Source of the DNA: Bacteroidales bacterium UBA5371
Lineage (GTDB): Bacteria; Bacteroidota; Bacteroidia; Bacteroidales; P3
Direction of reading: 5' to 3'
Length of the DNA: 64,000 nt
Assembly (NCBI GenBank): GCA_002407855.1
Contig: DHPF01000012.1
Span: 62,001 to 126,000, forward strand
Below, one piece after another: positions 54,217-63,632 of this stretch. Positions within the stretch are counted from its first letter, which is position 1; each line of letters opens with the position of its first letter. The notes beneath the pieces were generated by a model. It saw only the letters and a program-made list of their open reading frames with translations, searched no databases and was not told the DNA's origin. The translations under genes and the position numbers were made by a program.

Positions 54217-56790
54217 ATGTACTCAGAAAACGAAAAGATTATTAAGGTAAACATTGAAAAGCAAATGAAGTCAGCATATATTGACTATGCTATGAGTGTG
54301 ATTGTTTCTCGTGCTTTGCCTGATGTGAGAGACGGAATGAAGCCTGTTCATCGCAGAATATTGTTTGCAATGAACGATATGGGAATGTTTTATAGCTCAC
54401 CAACAAAGAAAAGTGCAAGAATAGTAGGGGAGGTGCTCGGTAAGTATCACCCTCATGGTGATAGTTCGGTTTATATGGCTATGGTTCGTTTGGCTCAACC
54501 TTGGTCAATGCGTTATAAATTGATTGATGGGCAAGGAAATTTTGGTTCTATTGACCAAGACCCTCCAGCTGCAATGCGTTATACTGAGGCTCGTTTAGCA
54601 AAAATTTCAGAAGAGTTATTAGCTGATATAAATAAAGATACTGTTGATTTCCAAAACAATTTTGACGATAGTTTAAAGGAACCAACGGTGCTTCCTACTC
54701 GTATTCCTAATTTATTAATTAATGGCACATCGGGCATTGCTGTTGGTATGGCTACAAATATGGCTCCACACAATTTGACCGAAGTTATAAATGGAACCAT
54801 TGCATATATTGACAATAACGATATTACTATTGAAGAATTAATGCAATATATTAAGGCTCCTGATTTTCCAACGGGCGGTATTATTTATGGTTACGAAGGA
54901 GTCAAATCTGCCTACGAAACAGGTAGAGGACAGGTTATAATGCGTGCTAATGCAAATATTGAACAGGCTCCTAATGGACATGACCAGATTATTGTAAGCT
55001 CTATTCCTTATCAAGTAAATAAATCGGAGATGATACGTCGTCAGGCACAACTTGCTGATGAAAAGAAAATAGAAGGGATTGCTGAAATAAGAGATGAGAG
55101 TAATAAGGATGGTATTCGTATTGTTTACAGGCTCAAAAAAGATGCTATAACTAATGTTGTTCTAAATAAATTGTATCAGTATTCAGAATTACAGACTTCT
55201 TTCTCTATTAATAGTATTGCTTTGGTGCATGGAAGACCTAAGATGTTAAATTTGTACGACATTATTAGGTATTTTATTGAACATAGAATAGATGTTGTTG
55301 AAAGGAGAACTAAATTTGAATTGGCAGAAGCCCAAAAGAGAGCTCATATATTAGAAGGGTTGCTTAAAGCCTTAGATTTTATTGATGAGATTATTTCTAT
55401 TATCCGTTCTTCTCAAACTGTTCAACAGGCAAGAGATACAATGACTGAGCGTTGGGGCTTCTCCGAAATTCAGACAAGGGCAATTGTTGATATGCGTTTG
55501 AGACAATTGGCAGCTTTAGAAAGAGAAAAACTTCAAGAAGAATATGATGCATTAATGGAATTTATTAGGCGTTGTTTTGAAATACTTAATAACAGAGAAG
55601 TCTTAATGCAGGTTATAAAAGATGAGCTTTTAGATATAAAAGAAAAGTATGGTGATGAGCGTAAAACAACCATAGAATACTCTTCTGCTGATTTCAAAAT
55701 AGAGGATATGATTGCCAACGAAGATGTTATTATAACTATTTCTCATCTTGGCTACATCAAACGAACAGCTCTTTCAGAGTATAAGGTGCAGAATAGGGGA
55801 GGTAAAGGCTCAAAAGGAGCAACATCAAGAGATGAGGACTTTATAGAGCATATTTACCCAGCTACAATGCACAATTACATATTATTCTTTACCGAAAAAG
55901 GACGTTGCTACTGGATGAGAGTATTTGAAATTCCAGAAGGAACAAAAACCTCTAAGGGAAGAGCAATACAAAATCTTATAAATATAGAACCTGATGATAA
56001 GGTTAAGGCATACATAAATACAAGAGATTTAAAGAATGAGGACTATGTAAATAGTAACTACATTATTTTATGTACTAAGAATGGTATAGTTAAAAAGACT
56101 TCTCTTGAAGCCTATTCACGTCCAAGAATTAATGGAATCAACGCCATAACTATTAGAGAAGGAGATGAGCTTTTGGAAGCTAAGCTAACCAATGGAGAAA
56201 ATGAAGTCTTTTTAGCTCTTCATTCAGGTAATTGTATTCGTTTCTCTGAAACAAAGGTTAGACCAATGGGAAGAAATGCCTCAGGGGTAAAAGGAATTAC
56301 CCTAAAAGATAAAAATGATTTCGTTATTGGCATGGTTTGTGTGGAAGATAAAACAAGAAATATATTAGTTGTGTCTTCAAAAGGCTATGGTAAACGTTCG
56401 GATATTGAAGAGTATCGTTATACAAATAGGGGAGGTAAGGGAGTAAGAACATTAAAAATAACTGATAAAACAGGCAATCTTATTGCTATAAAAGACGTTG
56501 ATGATAATAACGACTTAATGATTATCAATAAATCTGGAATAACAATCAGAATTTCTGTAAAGGATTTGAGGGTTATGGGAAGGGCAACACAAGGAGTTAG
56601 GCTAATAAAACTTAAAGAAAATGATGAGATAGCCGCAGTTTGCAGGATTGATGTAACGGAAGATGATGAAGATGTGGAAAGAGCAATGATTGATGGTGAA
56701 GAAATAACTGACGAGGATAACGACGTAGATATAGATATTGAGGAAGAAGAAAGCGAAGAAGAAATCATAACCGAAGATGACGAACAATAA
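54217..56790 (+). CDS. gyrA: DNA gyrase subunit A
   Basis: This 857-residue subunit introduces negative supercoils together with GyrB. The breakage-reunion domain has YHPHGDSSVYMAM and the active tyrosine Tyr122 in AAMRYTEARL. The GyrA-box-like NRGGKGSKG at the start of the C-terminal pinwheel domain separates it from the ParC paralogue at 3076. The quinolone-determining Ser83 is present (susceptible type), and position 87 is Met. A long acidic tail (about 815-857) ends the protein. A TPR gene follows after 40 bp. Confidence 0.97.
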   Translation: MYSENEKIIKVNIEKQMKSAYIDYAMSVIVSRALPDVRDGMKPVHRRILFAMNDMGMFYSSPTKKSARIVGEVLGKYHPHGDSSVYMAMVRLAQPWSMRYKLIDGQGNFGSIDQDPPAAMRYTEARLAKISEELLADINKDTVDFQNNFDDSLKEPTVLPTRIPNLLINGTSGIAVGMATNMAPHNLTEVINGTIAYIDNNDITIEELMQYIKAPDFPTGGIIYGYEGVKSAYETGRGQVIMRANANIEQAPNGHDQIIVSSIPYQVNKSEMIRRQAQLADEKKIEGIAEIRDESNKDGIRIVYRLKKDAITNVVLNKLYQYSELQTSFSINSIALVHGRPKMLNLYDIIRYFIEHRIDVVERRTKFELAEAQKRAHILEGLLKALDFIDEIISIIRSSQTVQQARDTMTERWGFSEIQTRAIVDMRLRQLAALEREKLQEEYDALMEFIRRCFEILNNREVLMQVIKDELLDIKEKYGDERKTTIEYSSADFKIEDMIANEDVIITISHLGYIKRTALSEYKVQNRGGKGSKGATSRDEDFIEHIYPATMHNYILFFTEKGRCYWMRVFEIPEGTKTSKGRAIQNLINIEPDDKVKAYINTRDLKNEDYVNSNYIILCTKNGIVKKTSLEAYSRPRINGINAITIREGDELLEAKLTNGENEVFLALHSGNCIRFSETKVRPMGRNASGVKGITLKDKNDFVIGMVCVEDKTRNILVVSSKGYGKRSDIEEYRYTNRGGKGVRTLKITDKTGNLIAIKDVDDNNDLMIINKSGITIRISVKDLRVMGRATQGVRLIKLKENDEIAAVCRIDVTEDDEDVERAMIDGEEITDEDNDVDIDIEEEESEEEIITEDDEQ

Positions 56791-56830
56791 AAGTAGAAAT
56801 ATAGTAATAACAATAAAACAAAAAATTAAG

Positions 56831-58021
56831 ATGAAAAAAGTAGTTTTATTTGTTGCATTATTAGCATTTGGCATAAGTGCAACAGCTCAAACAATGAAAG
56901 TACAAAGTGCTTATGCAGATATGAAAAACAATCGTTTAGCTGCTGCAATGAAGAATATTGATGCAGCTTGCGAGCACGAAAGTACTAAATCGGATGCTAA
57001 AACTTGGCATTATGCAGGATTAATTTATGCTAAATTTGTAGAAGTTTCGCAAACAGACGAAAAGCTATACAAAAAGCAAAAAAATAATACACCAATACCA
57101 GAGTTAGCAGAAAAATCTAAGCAAGCAATTTTTAAATCCATTGAAATAGAGAGAGCCAATCAAACAAATGAATATATTGCTGCTAATACAAATACTCTAA
57201 ACTACATTGTTATATACCAATTTGACCAAGCCCTTAATACTTTTAATTCAGGTAAATATGCAGAATCTATTCCTCTTTTTGAAGATGTGGTTAAGTCATC
57301 TATCATTGCGCGTAATAAAGAAGTTGAAATGAAGGCTAATTTCTGTATTGCGATGGCTTATGATGCAATAAAAGACAAGGAAAAAGCTGTTGATATGTAT
57401 CGCAAACTTGTTAAGGCAAACACAAAAGAAGAACCTGTTTATATAAATCTTTTCCTTGCAAATAAACAAGCCAAAGAAATGGATAAGGCTATCAATGTTT
57501 TAAAGGCAGGTGTTAGAAATATTCCAACAAGTTATCAGATTTTAGGCTTATTAGCAGGAGCTTACATTGAAACAGGAAATAAGGAAGAAGCTGCAAAGGT
57601 TACCGAACAATTAAAGACAATGTCAGAAGGTAAGCCAGAAGTTATAGTAATTGTTGGTGATATTTTAAGAGATGCAGGAGATACCGAAGGAGCTATTCAA
57701 ATGTATAATAAATCTCTTCAATTAAAACCTGAGCAAACAGAATCTAATTTCGGTTTAGGTGTATTGTATTTTAATTGGGCAGTAGATTTATTAGACAAAG
57801 CTGACAAATTACCTCTGGAAGAAACACAAGAATACGATAAACTAAAAGAGGAAGCCAAGCAAAAATTCATTTTGGCAATCCCTTTCTTTGAAAAAGTTCT
57901 TTCAATCAAACAAAAAGATATTAATACTTTAAACGCATTGAAAGTTATCTATTCAAGACTTGAAATGGCCGACAAATATAAAGAAGTTAATGCTGTTTTA
58001 GAATCTCTTAAAAATAAATAG
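56831..58021 (+). CDS. Exported TPR-repeat protein
   Basis: This 396-residue protein has a signal peptide (MKKVVLFVALLAFGISATAQ) and mostly TPR helices (for example YAESIPLFEDVVKSSIIARNKEVEMKANF and DTEGAIQMYNKSLQLKPEQTESNFGLGVLY). The ATG at 56831 is chosen because it starts the signal peptide; the frame extends into gyrA. Probably periplasmic. It lies 40 bp behind gyrA and ends at a strong terminator, so it may share the gyrA transcript. Its partner is unknown. Confidence 0.87.
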   Translation: MKKVVLFVALLAFGISATAQTMKVQSAYADMKNNRLAAAMKNIDAACEHESTKSDAKTWHYAGLIYAKFVEVSQTDEKLYKKQKNNTPIPELAEKSKQAIFKSIEIERANQTNEYIAANTNTLNYIVIYQFDQALNTFNSGKYAESIPLFEDVVKSSIIARNKEVEMKANFCIAMAYDAIKDKEKAVDMYRKLVKANTKEEPVYINLFLANKQAKEMDKAINVLKAGVRNIPTSYQILGLLAGAYIETGNKEEAAKVTEQLKTMSEGKPEVIVIVGDILRDAGDTEGAIQMYNKSLQLKPEQTESNFGLGVLYFNWAVDLLDKADKLPLEETQEYDKLKEEAKQKFILAIPFFEKVLSIKQKDINTLNALKVIYSRLEMADKYKEVNAVLESLKNK

Positions 58022-58040
58022 GATTTTAAATAACTACCAA

Positions 58041-58078
58041 AAGCCTTCAATATTTTAAAATATATTGAAGGCTTTTTT
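58041..58078 (+). terminator. Rho-independent terminator after gyrA-TPR
   Basis: A perfect 13-bp stem (AAGCCTTCAATAT at 58041-58053 with 58062-58074) with an 8-nt loop is followed by six T residues. Confidence 0.9.
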
Positions 58079-58134
58079 ATTTTCTGTCTTATCTAATATT
58101 ATTTTTACCATATATAAAATAAAGAGAGAGTTTA

Positions 58135-58218
58135 CTGAAATCAAGAGTTAGTAAATTAGATTCAAGATTCAGTAAAATGAATCCAAGAGTTATTTTTCTG
58201 AAAGTTATATTCCAATTC
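58135..58218 (+). repeat. 21-bp periodic intergenic array (copy 10)
   Basis: Four units start at 58135, 58156, 58177 and 58198, the last degraded. They lie in a convergent spacer. The remaining sequence from 58219 to 58499 is AT-rich and I see no gene or signal in it. Confidence 0.78.
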
Positions 58219-58499
58219 TTCCAATCAAATAATAAATATAATTAGAATTATGTTAAGTTAAAGTGGGGTGAAATACCCTATTACAGAAGTGTTTTCAAAT
58301 AAATTTAGATGAAAGACTCTTCAATAATGCTGATGAATTACTCCTTTATTTGCTTAAATATTTTGAATAAAAGAAAATAATGTTGAAAAGGTTTTTAATA
58401 GTTAGATATTTGAACATAAAAAAACCACTATTTGTTTTAATAATAGCGATTTTGAATTTATTATTATGAAATTCTATAACTAATACTGTGATATTAATA

Positions 58500-59453
58500 T
58501 TATTTTCTTTTAATTACTTTATTTACTGCTTCAACGATATTCTTAGATTTTAAGCCATATTTTACCATCAAATCCTCAGGCTTTCCTGATTCTCCAAATT
58601 TATCATCTATTGCAATATATTCCATTGGCTTTGGATTATTTCTTGCTAATAATTGTGCAACAGAATCACCTAACCCTCCATTAAACTGATGCTCTTCGCA
58701 AGTTACAACACAGCCTGTCTTTGAAACAGAATTTAGAATGGCTTCGTTATCTAATGGTTTTATGGTATGAATGTTAATAATTTCAGCACTTATCCCCTGC
58801 TCTTCTAATATCTCCCCTGCTTTGATTGCTTCCCAAACCAAATGTCCTGTTGCTATAATTGTTACATCTTTTCCTTCATTTAACATTAAAGCTTTACCTA
58901 TTTCAAATGGAGTATCTTCTGAAATAAATATTGGAACCTTAGGTCTTCCATATCTAATGTAAGCTGGTCCTTTGTATTCAGCTATAGCAATTGTAGCTTG
59001 AACGGTTTGATTATAGTCGCAAGGATTAATAACTATCATATTTGGCATCATCTTCATTAAGCCAATATCTTCAAGTATTTGATGAGTTGCTCCATCTTCT
59101 CCAAGAGTTATTCCTGCATGTGAGCCTGCTATTTTAACGTTAGTATTAGAATAAGCTACTCCTTGACGAATTTGGTCATAAACTCGTCCTGTTGCAAATG
59201 CAGCAAAAGAACTTGCAAAGGCAACTTTCCCACTTAGAGCCAATCCTGCTGCTATATCAATCATATTAGCTTCGGCAATTCCTATCTGAAAAAATCTTTC
59301 AGGGAAAGCTTGTTTGAATGCTCCCATTTTAACGCTATCTGTAAGGTCAGCACATAATGCAACTACCTTAGGGTTTCTTTTTCCTGCTTCCAATAAGCCA
59401 TCCCCAAAGCCTGAGCGTGTGTCTTTTTCTCCTAATATTGTGTATTTCTTCAT
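58500..59453 (-). CDS. Transketolase, C-terminal subunit
   Basis: This 317-residue protein carries the pyrimidine-binding and C-terminal domains of a split transketolase. The activating glutamate lies in QIGIAEANMIDIAAGLA, and the SSFAAFATGRVYDQIR and HAGITLGEDGATHQ segments are characteristic. It pairs with the N-terminal subunit at 60869-61714 to form the thiamine-diphosphate enzyme of the pentose phosphate pathway. Unusually, a VWA gene lies between the two halves; that gene ends 3 bp before this start codon. Confidence 0.95.
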   Translation of the reverse strand: MKKYTILGEKDTRSGFGDGLLEAGKRNPKVVALCADLTDSVKMGAFKQAFPERFFQIGIAEANMIDIAAGLALSGKVAFASSFAAFATGRVYDQIRQGVAYSNTNVKIAGSHAGITLGEDGATHQILEDIGLMKMMPNMIVINPCDYNQTVQATIAIAEYKGPAYIRYGRPKVPIFISEDTPFEIGKALMLNEGKDVTIIATGHLVWEAIKAGEILEEQGISAEIINIHTIKPLDNEAILNSVSKTGCVVTCEEHQFNGGLGDSVAQLLARNNPKPMEYIAIDDKFGESGKPEDLMVKYGLKSKNIVEAVNKVIKRK

Positions 59454-59456
59454 TAT

Positions 59457-60869
59457 TTATTTTGTTTTTTTATTATCTAAAAGTAGTATAGTTGTCTCTC
59501 CTGACTCTATTTTAAATTCTTTTACTTTGGTTTGTTTGATTTCCGTACTTTGCTTTGCTCTAAGAACAATTTGATATTCACCTGGCAATAAGAGAATATT
59601 ATCAATCTGTTTATCACTTGGAAGGTTTGTTACAAATTCCCATTTATTGTTTTTATTGACAAAAATAGTTGCTAAATTCTCCATTGGTTTAGTTATTTGA
59701 ACTATTCCTGTGGAAGGAATTTCTATTGTTGTTGTTGAGCTCTGACCAATTTCAACGTCTTTTAAAATCAAATTAGGTTGAGTTAATACCTCTAAATTAT
59801 ATTTCCCTATCAAATATCTTTCAGATGAACCAATATTTTGCAGATTAAGAGTTTTTTCTTCATTACTTTTTTTAATTAAAACTCCTACTGGCTTATTGTT
59901 TGCAAGCTGTTTACCTTTATATCTAATATCTAATATTCCCTGAGGAGCTGATGCTTTAATTATAGTATGTTTTCCTGCTTTGAAATTAATATTTTCAAGC
60001 ACAACCTTGGGCAAGGTTTGTATTTCTATATCATAATTAATCAAAGGGTCTATCTCTATGGTATCGGAAAGGCCTTTTGAATTTAAAGTATGAATAAAGG
60101 AATATTTAGGGAGCTTACTCTTGGTTTCATAAAATATCATTGGAACATTTGTTTCGGTTGAAGATTTATATATATCCAATAAATCAACCTGACAAGTTGT
60201 GCTATTAATTGCTTGATTTACCACATCATTTAAGGCAATTGAAAATTCTATTTCGTTAGTTGCTTCAATATAATTGCCCACACACTGAAAATGTTCTTTA
60301 AATCCGCGACCTATTCCTATAATAAAAGGTTTTATGATTTTCCCTTTTTGTTGAAGTCTCTGCGAAACCTCACAAGGATTATTCCCACAATCATCAACAC
60401 CATCAACTATCATAATAATGATATTCCTACAATTTGAACACTCAGGGAAGTCTCCTTTGGCAGCTTCCAGAGAGTTTGTAATTGGTGTTGTTCCTTGCGG
60501 CACTAAGGCTTTGAGTTTTGATTTTAGTTGTTCAGTATTTCTTTTAGAGAAAGGAACTTCTAATTTTGTGTCATTACAATCTTGTGGAAGATAATTCTTT
60601 GTGTGTCCATAAGCTCTAAGAGCTAATTCAAGATTAGGAGTACCTTCAAGAGAATCTATAACATTTGAAAGAATTGATTGGGTTATTTTTATCTTGGTAT
60701 CACTTTCCCATTTCCCATACATACTATAAGAACAATCAAGAATAAATAATATTCTTGTCTTTTGGCTATGGCTATTGGTTGAATTCCTAACGCTTTTTTG
60801 CTGACAATTAGATACAACTACAATATTAATAGCTAAAATAAATAATAGTATTTTAGGAAAGAGTTTCAT
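59457..60869 (-). CDS. VWA-domain exported protein (probable lipoprotein)
   Basis: This 470-residue protein has an N-terminal signal segment with a possible lipobox (VSNC). The von Willebrand A domain at about residues 40-225 has MIDAS residues in ILFILDCSYSMYG, the threonine in GTTPITNSLEAA and the aspartate in IIMIVDGVDDCG; paired cysteines suggest disulfides. Several beta-rich repeats without known motif follow (about 235-465). It overlaps the upstream transketolase stop by 1 bp (TAATG), so it is translated with both transketolase halves. The ligand is unknown. Confidence 0.88.
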   Translation of the reverse strand: MKLFPKILLFILAINIVVVSNCQQKSVRNSTNSHSQKTRILFILDCSYSMYGKWESDTKIKITQSILSNVIDSLEGTPNLELALRAYGHTKNYLPQDCNDTKLEVPFSKRNTEQLKSKLKALVPQGTTPITNSLEAAKGDFPECSNCRNIIIMIVDGVDDCGNNPCEVSQRLQQKGKIIKPFIIGIGRGFKEHFQCVGNYIEATNEIEFSIALNDVVNQAINSTTCQVDLLDIYKSSTETNVPMIFYETKSKLPKYSFIHTLNSKGLSDTIEIDPLINYDIEIQTLPKVVLENINFKAGKHTIIKASAPQGILDIRYKGKQLANNKPVGVLIKKSNEEKTLNLQNIGSSERYLIGKYNLEVLTQPNLILKDVEIGQSSTTTIEIPSTGIVQITKPMENLATIFVNKNNKWEFVTNLPSDKQIDNILLLPGEYQIVLRAKQSTEIKQTKVKEFKIESGETTILLLDNKKTK

Positions 60870-61714
60870 TAATAATCGCCTAATGTTTCTTTTAATTGAG
60901 AAAGAGCATTTGCAGTTTGCTCAGTGTTAGGTGCAACTCCATGCCATTTATATGAGCCTTGCATAAAATCTACCCCATACCCCATTAAAGTATTCATAAT
61001 TATGGCAACAGGCTTACCTTTTCCTGTCAATTGCTTAGCTTCCTTTAATCCTCTTATACAATCTTTCATATCGTTTCCTTCCATCTGCACAACATCCCAA
61101 TCAAAAGCTAAGAACTTTGCTTTAAGATTACTTAAAGAACAAACATTATCAACCTCACCATCAATCTGAGCATTATTCCTATCAATAATTGTAATCAAAT
61201 TATCAATCTTATTAGAGCCTGCAAACATAATTGCTTCCCATATCTGCCCTTCCTGCAATTCACCATCGCCACAAAGAGTATAAACCAAATGATTACAACC
61301 ATTTAGTTTCTTACCCAAAGATGCCCCAATGCTTACTGAAAGACCTTGACCCAAAGAACCAGAAGCCACTCTAACACCTGGTAAACTATATTTTGGAGTT
61401 GGGTGTCCTTGTAGAGCAGAGCCTAAAACTCTGAAAGTTGATAGCTCTTTAATTGGAAAAAATCCTCTTCTTGCCAAAACGCTATACCAAACAGGAGATA
61501 TATGTCCGTTAGAAAGGAAGAACATATCCTCTCCCACACCTTCCATTGTAAAGTTTTTTGGTTCTAAATCCAAAACTTCAAAATATAAAGCAGTCATTAA
61601 ATCCGCACAACCCAAAGACCCACCAGGGTGCCCTGATGAAGCACCGTTTACCATTCTAATTATATCTCTTCTAATTTGCCAAGCAATATTTTCTAATTCT
61701 GCAATTGTAGCCAT
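60869..61714 (-). CDS. Transketolase, N-terminal subunit
   Basis: This 281-residue protein is the diphosphate-binding half of a split transketolase. Expected motifs are present: SSGHPGGSLGCADLMTALYF, HISPVWYSVLA, GSLGQGLSVSIGASLG and the thiamine-diphosphate motif GDGELQEGQIWEA ending with NNAQIDG. It starts the three-gene operon with the VWA gene and the C-terminal half. The -7 box lies 32 bp upstream. Confidence 0.95.
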   Translation of the reverse strand: MATIAELENIAWQIRRDIIRMVNGASSGHPGGSLGCADLMTALYFEVLDLEPKNFTMEGVGEDMFFLSNGHISPVWYSVLARRGFFPIKELSTFRVLGSALQGHPTPKYSLPGVRVASGSLGQGLSVSIGASLGKKLNGCNHLVYTLCGDGELQEGQIWEAIMFAGSNKIDNLITIIDRNNAQIDGEVDNVCSLSNLKAKFLAFDWDVVQMEGNDMKDCIRGLKEAKQLTGKGKPVAIIMNTLMGYGVDFMQGSYKWHGVAPNTEQTANALSQLKETLGDY

Positions 61715-61745
61715 AAGTATTAAATTATTTTACTTTTTTACGTTG

Positions 61746-61753
61746 CAAAATTA
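61746..61753 (-). promoter_or_regulatory. Candidate -7 box for the transketolase operon
   Basis: It reads TAATTTTG on the minus strand, 32 bp before the ATG at 61714. Confidence 0.5.
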
Positions 61754-61944
61754 GACAAAAAAAGCATTAAAAAAGCATAAAAGAAAAGTAGATACTAACA
61801 AGTTTTACACAAAATAATAATGTTCTTATTAATATAAAATGGTAACCTAATTTTATATTGAGACTTACCCAATAAGTATTAATTATATTTGCGTTGATAA
61901 TAATTATAGTTATTAAGTAATCAAACTAATATTTATTGATTTTA

Positions 61945-62049
61945 TTGAATTAAAGATTCGGCAAAATGAAATCAAAAGACAATTTATTAAAATAAAGATT
62001 CATTTTCTTGAATCTAAGAGTTAGAAAATTAAGATAGTATTAAATGAAA
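61945..62049 (+). repeat. 21-bp periodic intergenic array (copy 11, decayed)
   Basis: Five units start at 61945, 61966, 61987, 62008 and 62029. They are more divergent than elsewhere, with the TCA of the core changed to TAA in two units, but the 21-bp phase is kept. The rest of the 488-bp spacer (61754-61944 and 62050-62202) shows no gene. Confidence 0.65.
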
Positions 62050-62202
62050 ATTAATGACCAACTTTTTCAAATAAGAGTTGAGAAAAATTGAAACAACCTT
62101 AATCCTTTTATCTCCAAATTATCATATATTCAATTATTATTAGCTTTAATATACGCTAATTTACGAGGATATTTGAGCAGAAAATATGATTAGAAAATTA
62201 CC

Positions 62203-63006
62203 TTATCTTATTAGAGTTACGGTTCCTTTTTGAATATTCTCTCCAGTGGAATTTTTAAATTTAATTATATAAACGTAAACTCCCTGATCGCATAATCTTC
62301 CTTTGTGATAGCCATCCCAACCCTTATTAATATCCTTAGAAGAAAAGATATTAACACCTAAGCGATTAAATATAAGCATTTCAAAACTTATTAAGTCAGT
62401 ATAGGCTGGTTTAAAAACGTTATTTGTGTTTTGAGTTGGAGTAAAAGCATTTGGAATAAATAATCTTGTTGTTGGTATTGTGTCTTCAATACTTATTTTT
62501 TTAGATTGAACTATGTTATTTTGAACAGAAGAAGGTTCTTGTGTTTTTGGTGAAGATAAAGCCGGCGTAGGATTAACATTAACCTTGTTTACAATGTTTT
62601 TAGTTGAAATATCAGGAGCTTTCAATTGCATATTATTCTTTGAAACTTCCACTTCCTTAACCTCAATTGCATTATTATTGGTACCTATTTCAGAGTGTGA
62701 AGAATTATTTGATTTAACAAGATTATTACCCTTTGTTTCATTTGTTTGAGAAATAGAATAAGATGGATTATTTGAATTATTAGAGGTTATTTGTTTGGTT
62801 ACTTTTGGAGAATTCTTTATATTATATTTGGAAGGTGAAAATACCAAAACGCCTATTCCTACCAACAACAAAACAGCTCCTGTAATGGTTGAGTAAACAA
62901 GCCAATTAAACTTAGGTTTAGTAAGTTGCGATTGAATATTTCCCCAAGCATCCTTAGGAGGTTCTTGTTCAAAATCCTTAAATTTATTATATAATTTATC
63001 TGACAT
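62203..63006 (-). CDS. Membrane protein with C-terminal CHU_C (T9SS type B sorting) domain, sigma-linked
   Basis: This 267-residue protein has a short cytosolic N-terminus (DFEQEPPKDAWGNIQSQL, a pattern seen in Bacteroidota membrane proteins paired with sigma factors) and a transmembrane helix at about residues 34-56. A low-complexity Asn/Ser/Lys linker (57-175) leads to a gliding-motility-associated C-terminal domain (about 180-267, FIPNAFTPTQNTNNVFKP, IFNRLGVNIFSS, GVYVYIIKFK). It starts 31 bp after the ECF sigma gene. An anti-sigma role is inference from position and topology. Confidence 0.82.
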   Translation of the reverse strand: MSDKLYNKFKDFEQEPPKDAWGNIQSQLTKPKFNWLVYSTITGAVLLLVGIGVLVFSPSKYNIKNSPKVTKQITSNNSNNPSYSISQTNETKGNNLVKSNNSSHSEIGTNNNAIEVKEVEVSKNNMQLKAPDISTKNIVNKVNVNPTPALSSPKTQEPSSVQNNIVQSKKISIEDTIPTTRLFIPNAFTPTQNTNNVFKPAYTDLISFEMLIFNRLGVNIFSSKDINKGWDGYHKGRLCDQGVYVYIIKFKNSTGENIQKGTVTLIR

Positions 63007-63037
63007 AATATTTATTTTCTTTGGTTTTAATAACTAA

Positions 63038-63574
63038 TTATTGTTTATCAAATTCCTTTAATAGAGTTTTAAGTTTCTTTTTGGCTTTAAAGTTATGTGC
63101 TCTAATACATCCTTGCGATATATTTAACACATCTGAAACCTCTTCATACGACATCTCTTCCACTTCCACCATATTGAAGATTATTCTTTGTTTGTTTGGA
63201 AGTTTCTGAATGGCTTCTAAAATCTTTTTATTAGAATACTCATCTATCATATTTTCAAGCTCTTTATCTTCGTAAGCAATATTTATATCATCAGCACAAA
63301 CACTATTTAAAAACTTATCATAACGATAATGATTAAGCGAATGATTAATAAAAACCTTTCTCATCCAAGATTCCAACGAGCCAATTCCTCTATACTTATC
63401 TAAACTATTAAAGACCTTTACAAAAGCTTCTTGAAAAACATCTTGTGCATCTTCTCTTGATTTGCAATACCTCAAACAAACTCCAAAAAGTTTCCGAGAA
63501 AACATATCGTATAATGCTTTTTGAGCTTTTGGATTTTGTTTTTTGCAGCCTTCAATTATATCTTCCAAGTCCAT
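63038..63574 (-). CDS. ECF-type RNA polymerase sigma factor
   Basis: This 178-residue sigma-70 family protein has region 2 at about residues 12-80 (LYDMFSRKLFGVCLRYCKSREDAQDVFQEAFVKVF, then WMRKVFINHSLNHYR) and region 4 at about 118-175 (LPNKQRIIFNMVEVEEMSYEEVSDVL with the helix-turn-helix ISQGCIRAHNFKAKKKL). Region 3 is absent, as in ECF factors. The 3' neighbour is a membrane protein that may regulate it. It lies about 58 bp downstream of the RNase P RNA 3' end on the same strand. Confidence 0.93.
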   Translation of the reverse strand: MDLEDIIEGCKKQNPKAQKALYDMFSRKLFGVCLRYCKSREDAQDVFQEAFVKVFNSLDKYRGIGSLESWMRKVFINHSLNHYRYDKFLNSVCADDINIAYEDKELENMIDEYSNKKILEAIQKLPNKQRIIFNMVEVEEMSYEEVSDVLNISQGCIRAHNFKAKKKLKTLLKEFDKQ

Positions 63575-63632
63575 TTCTATAACCTATAACACTAAAAATA
63601 CGTTTTCTGTTTACTTTTCTTTGAAAAAAAAC

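Noticed and set aside
61884..61891. TATATTTG on the plus strand as a promoter for an unseen RNA
   Set aside because: No gene, hairpin terminator or conserved structure lies downstream before the minus-strand gene; a chance match is likely in AT-rich DNA.
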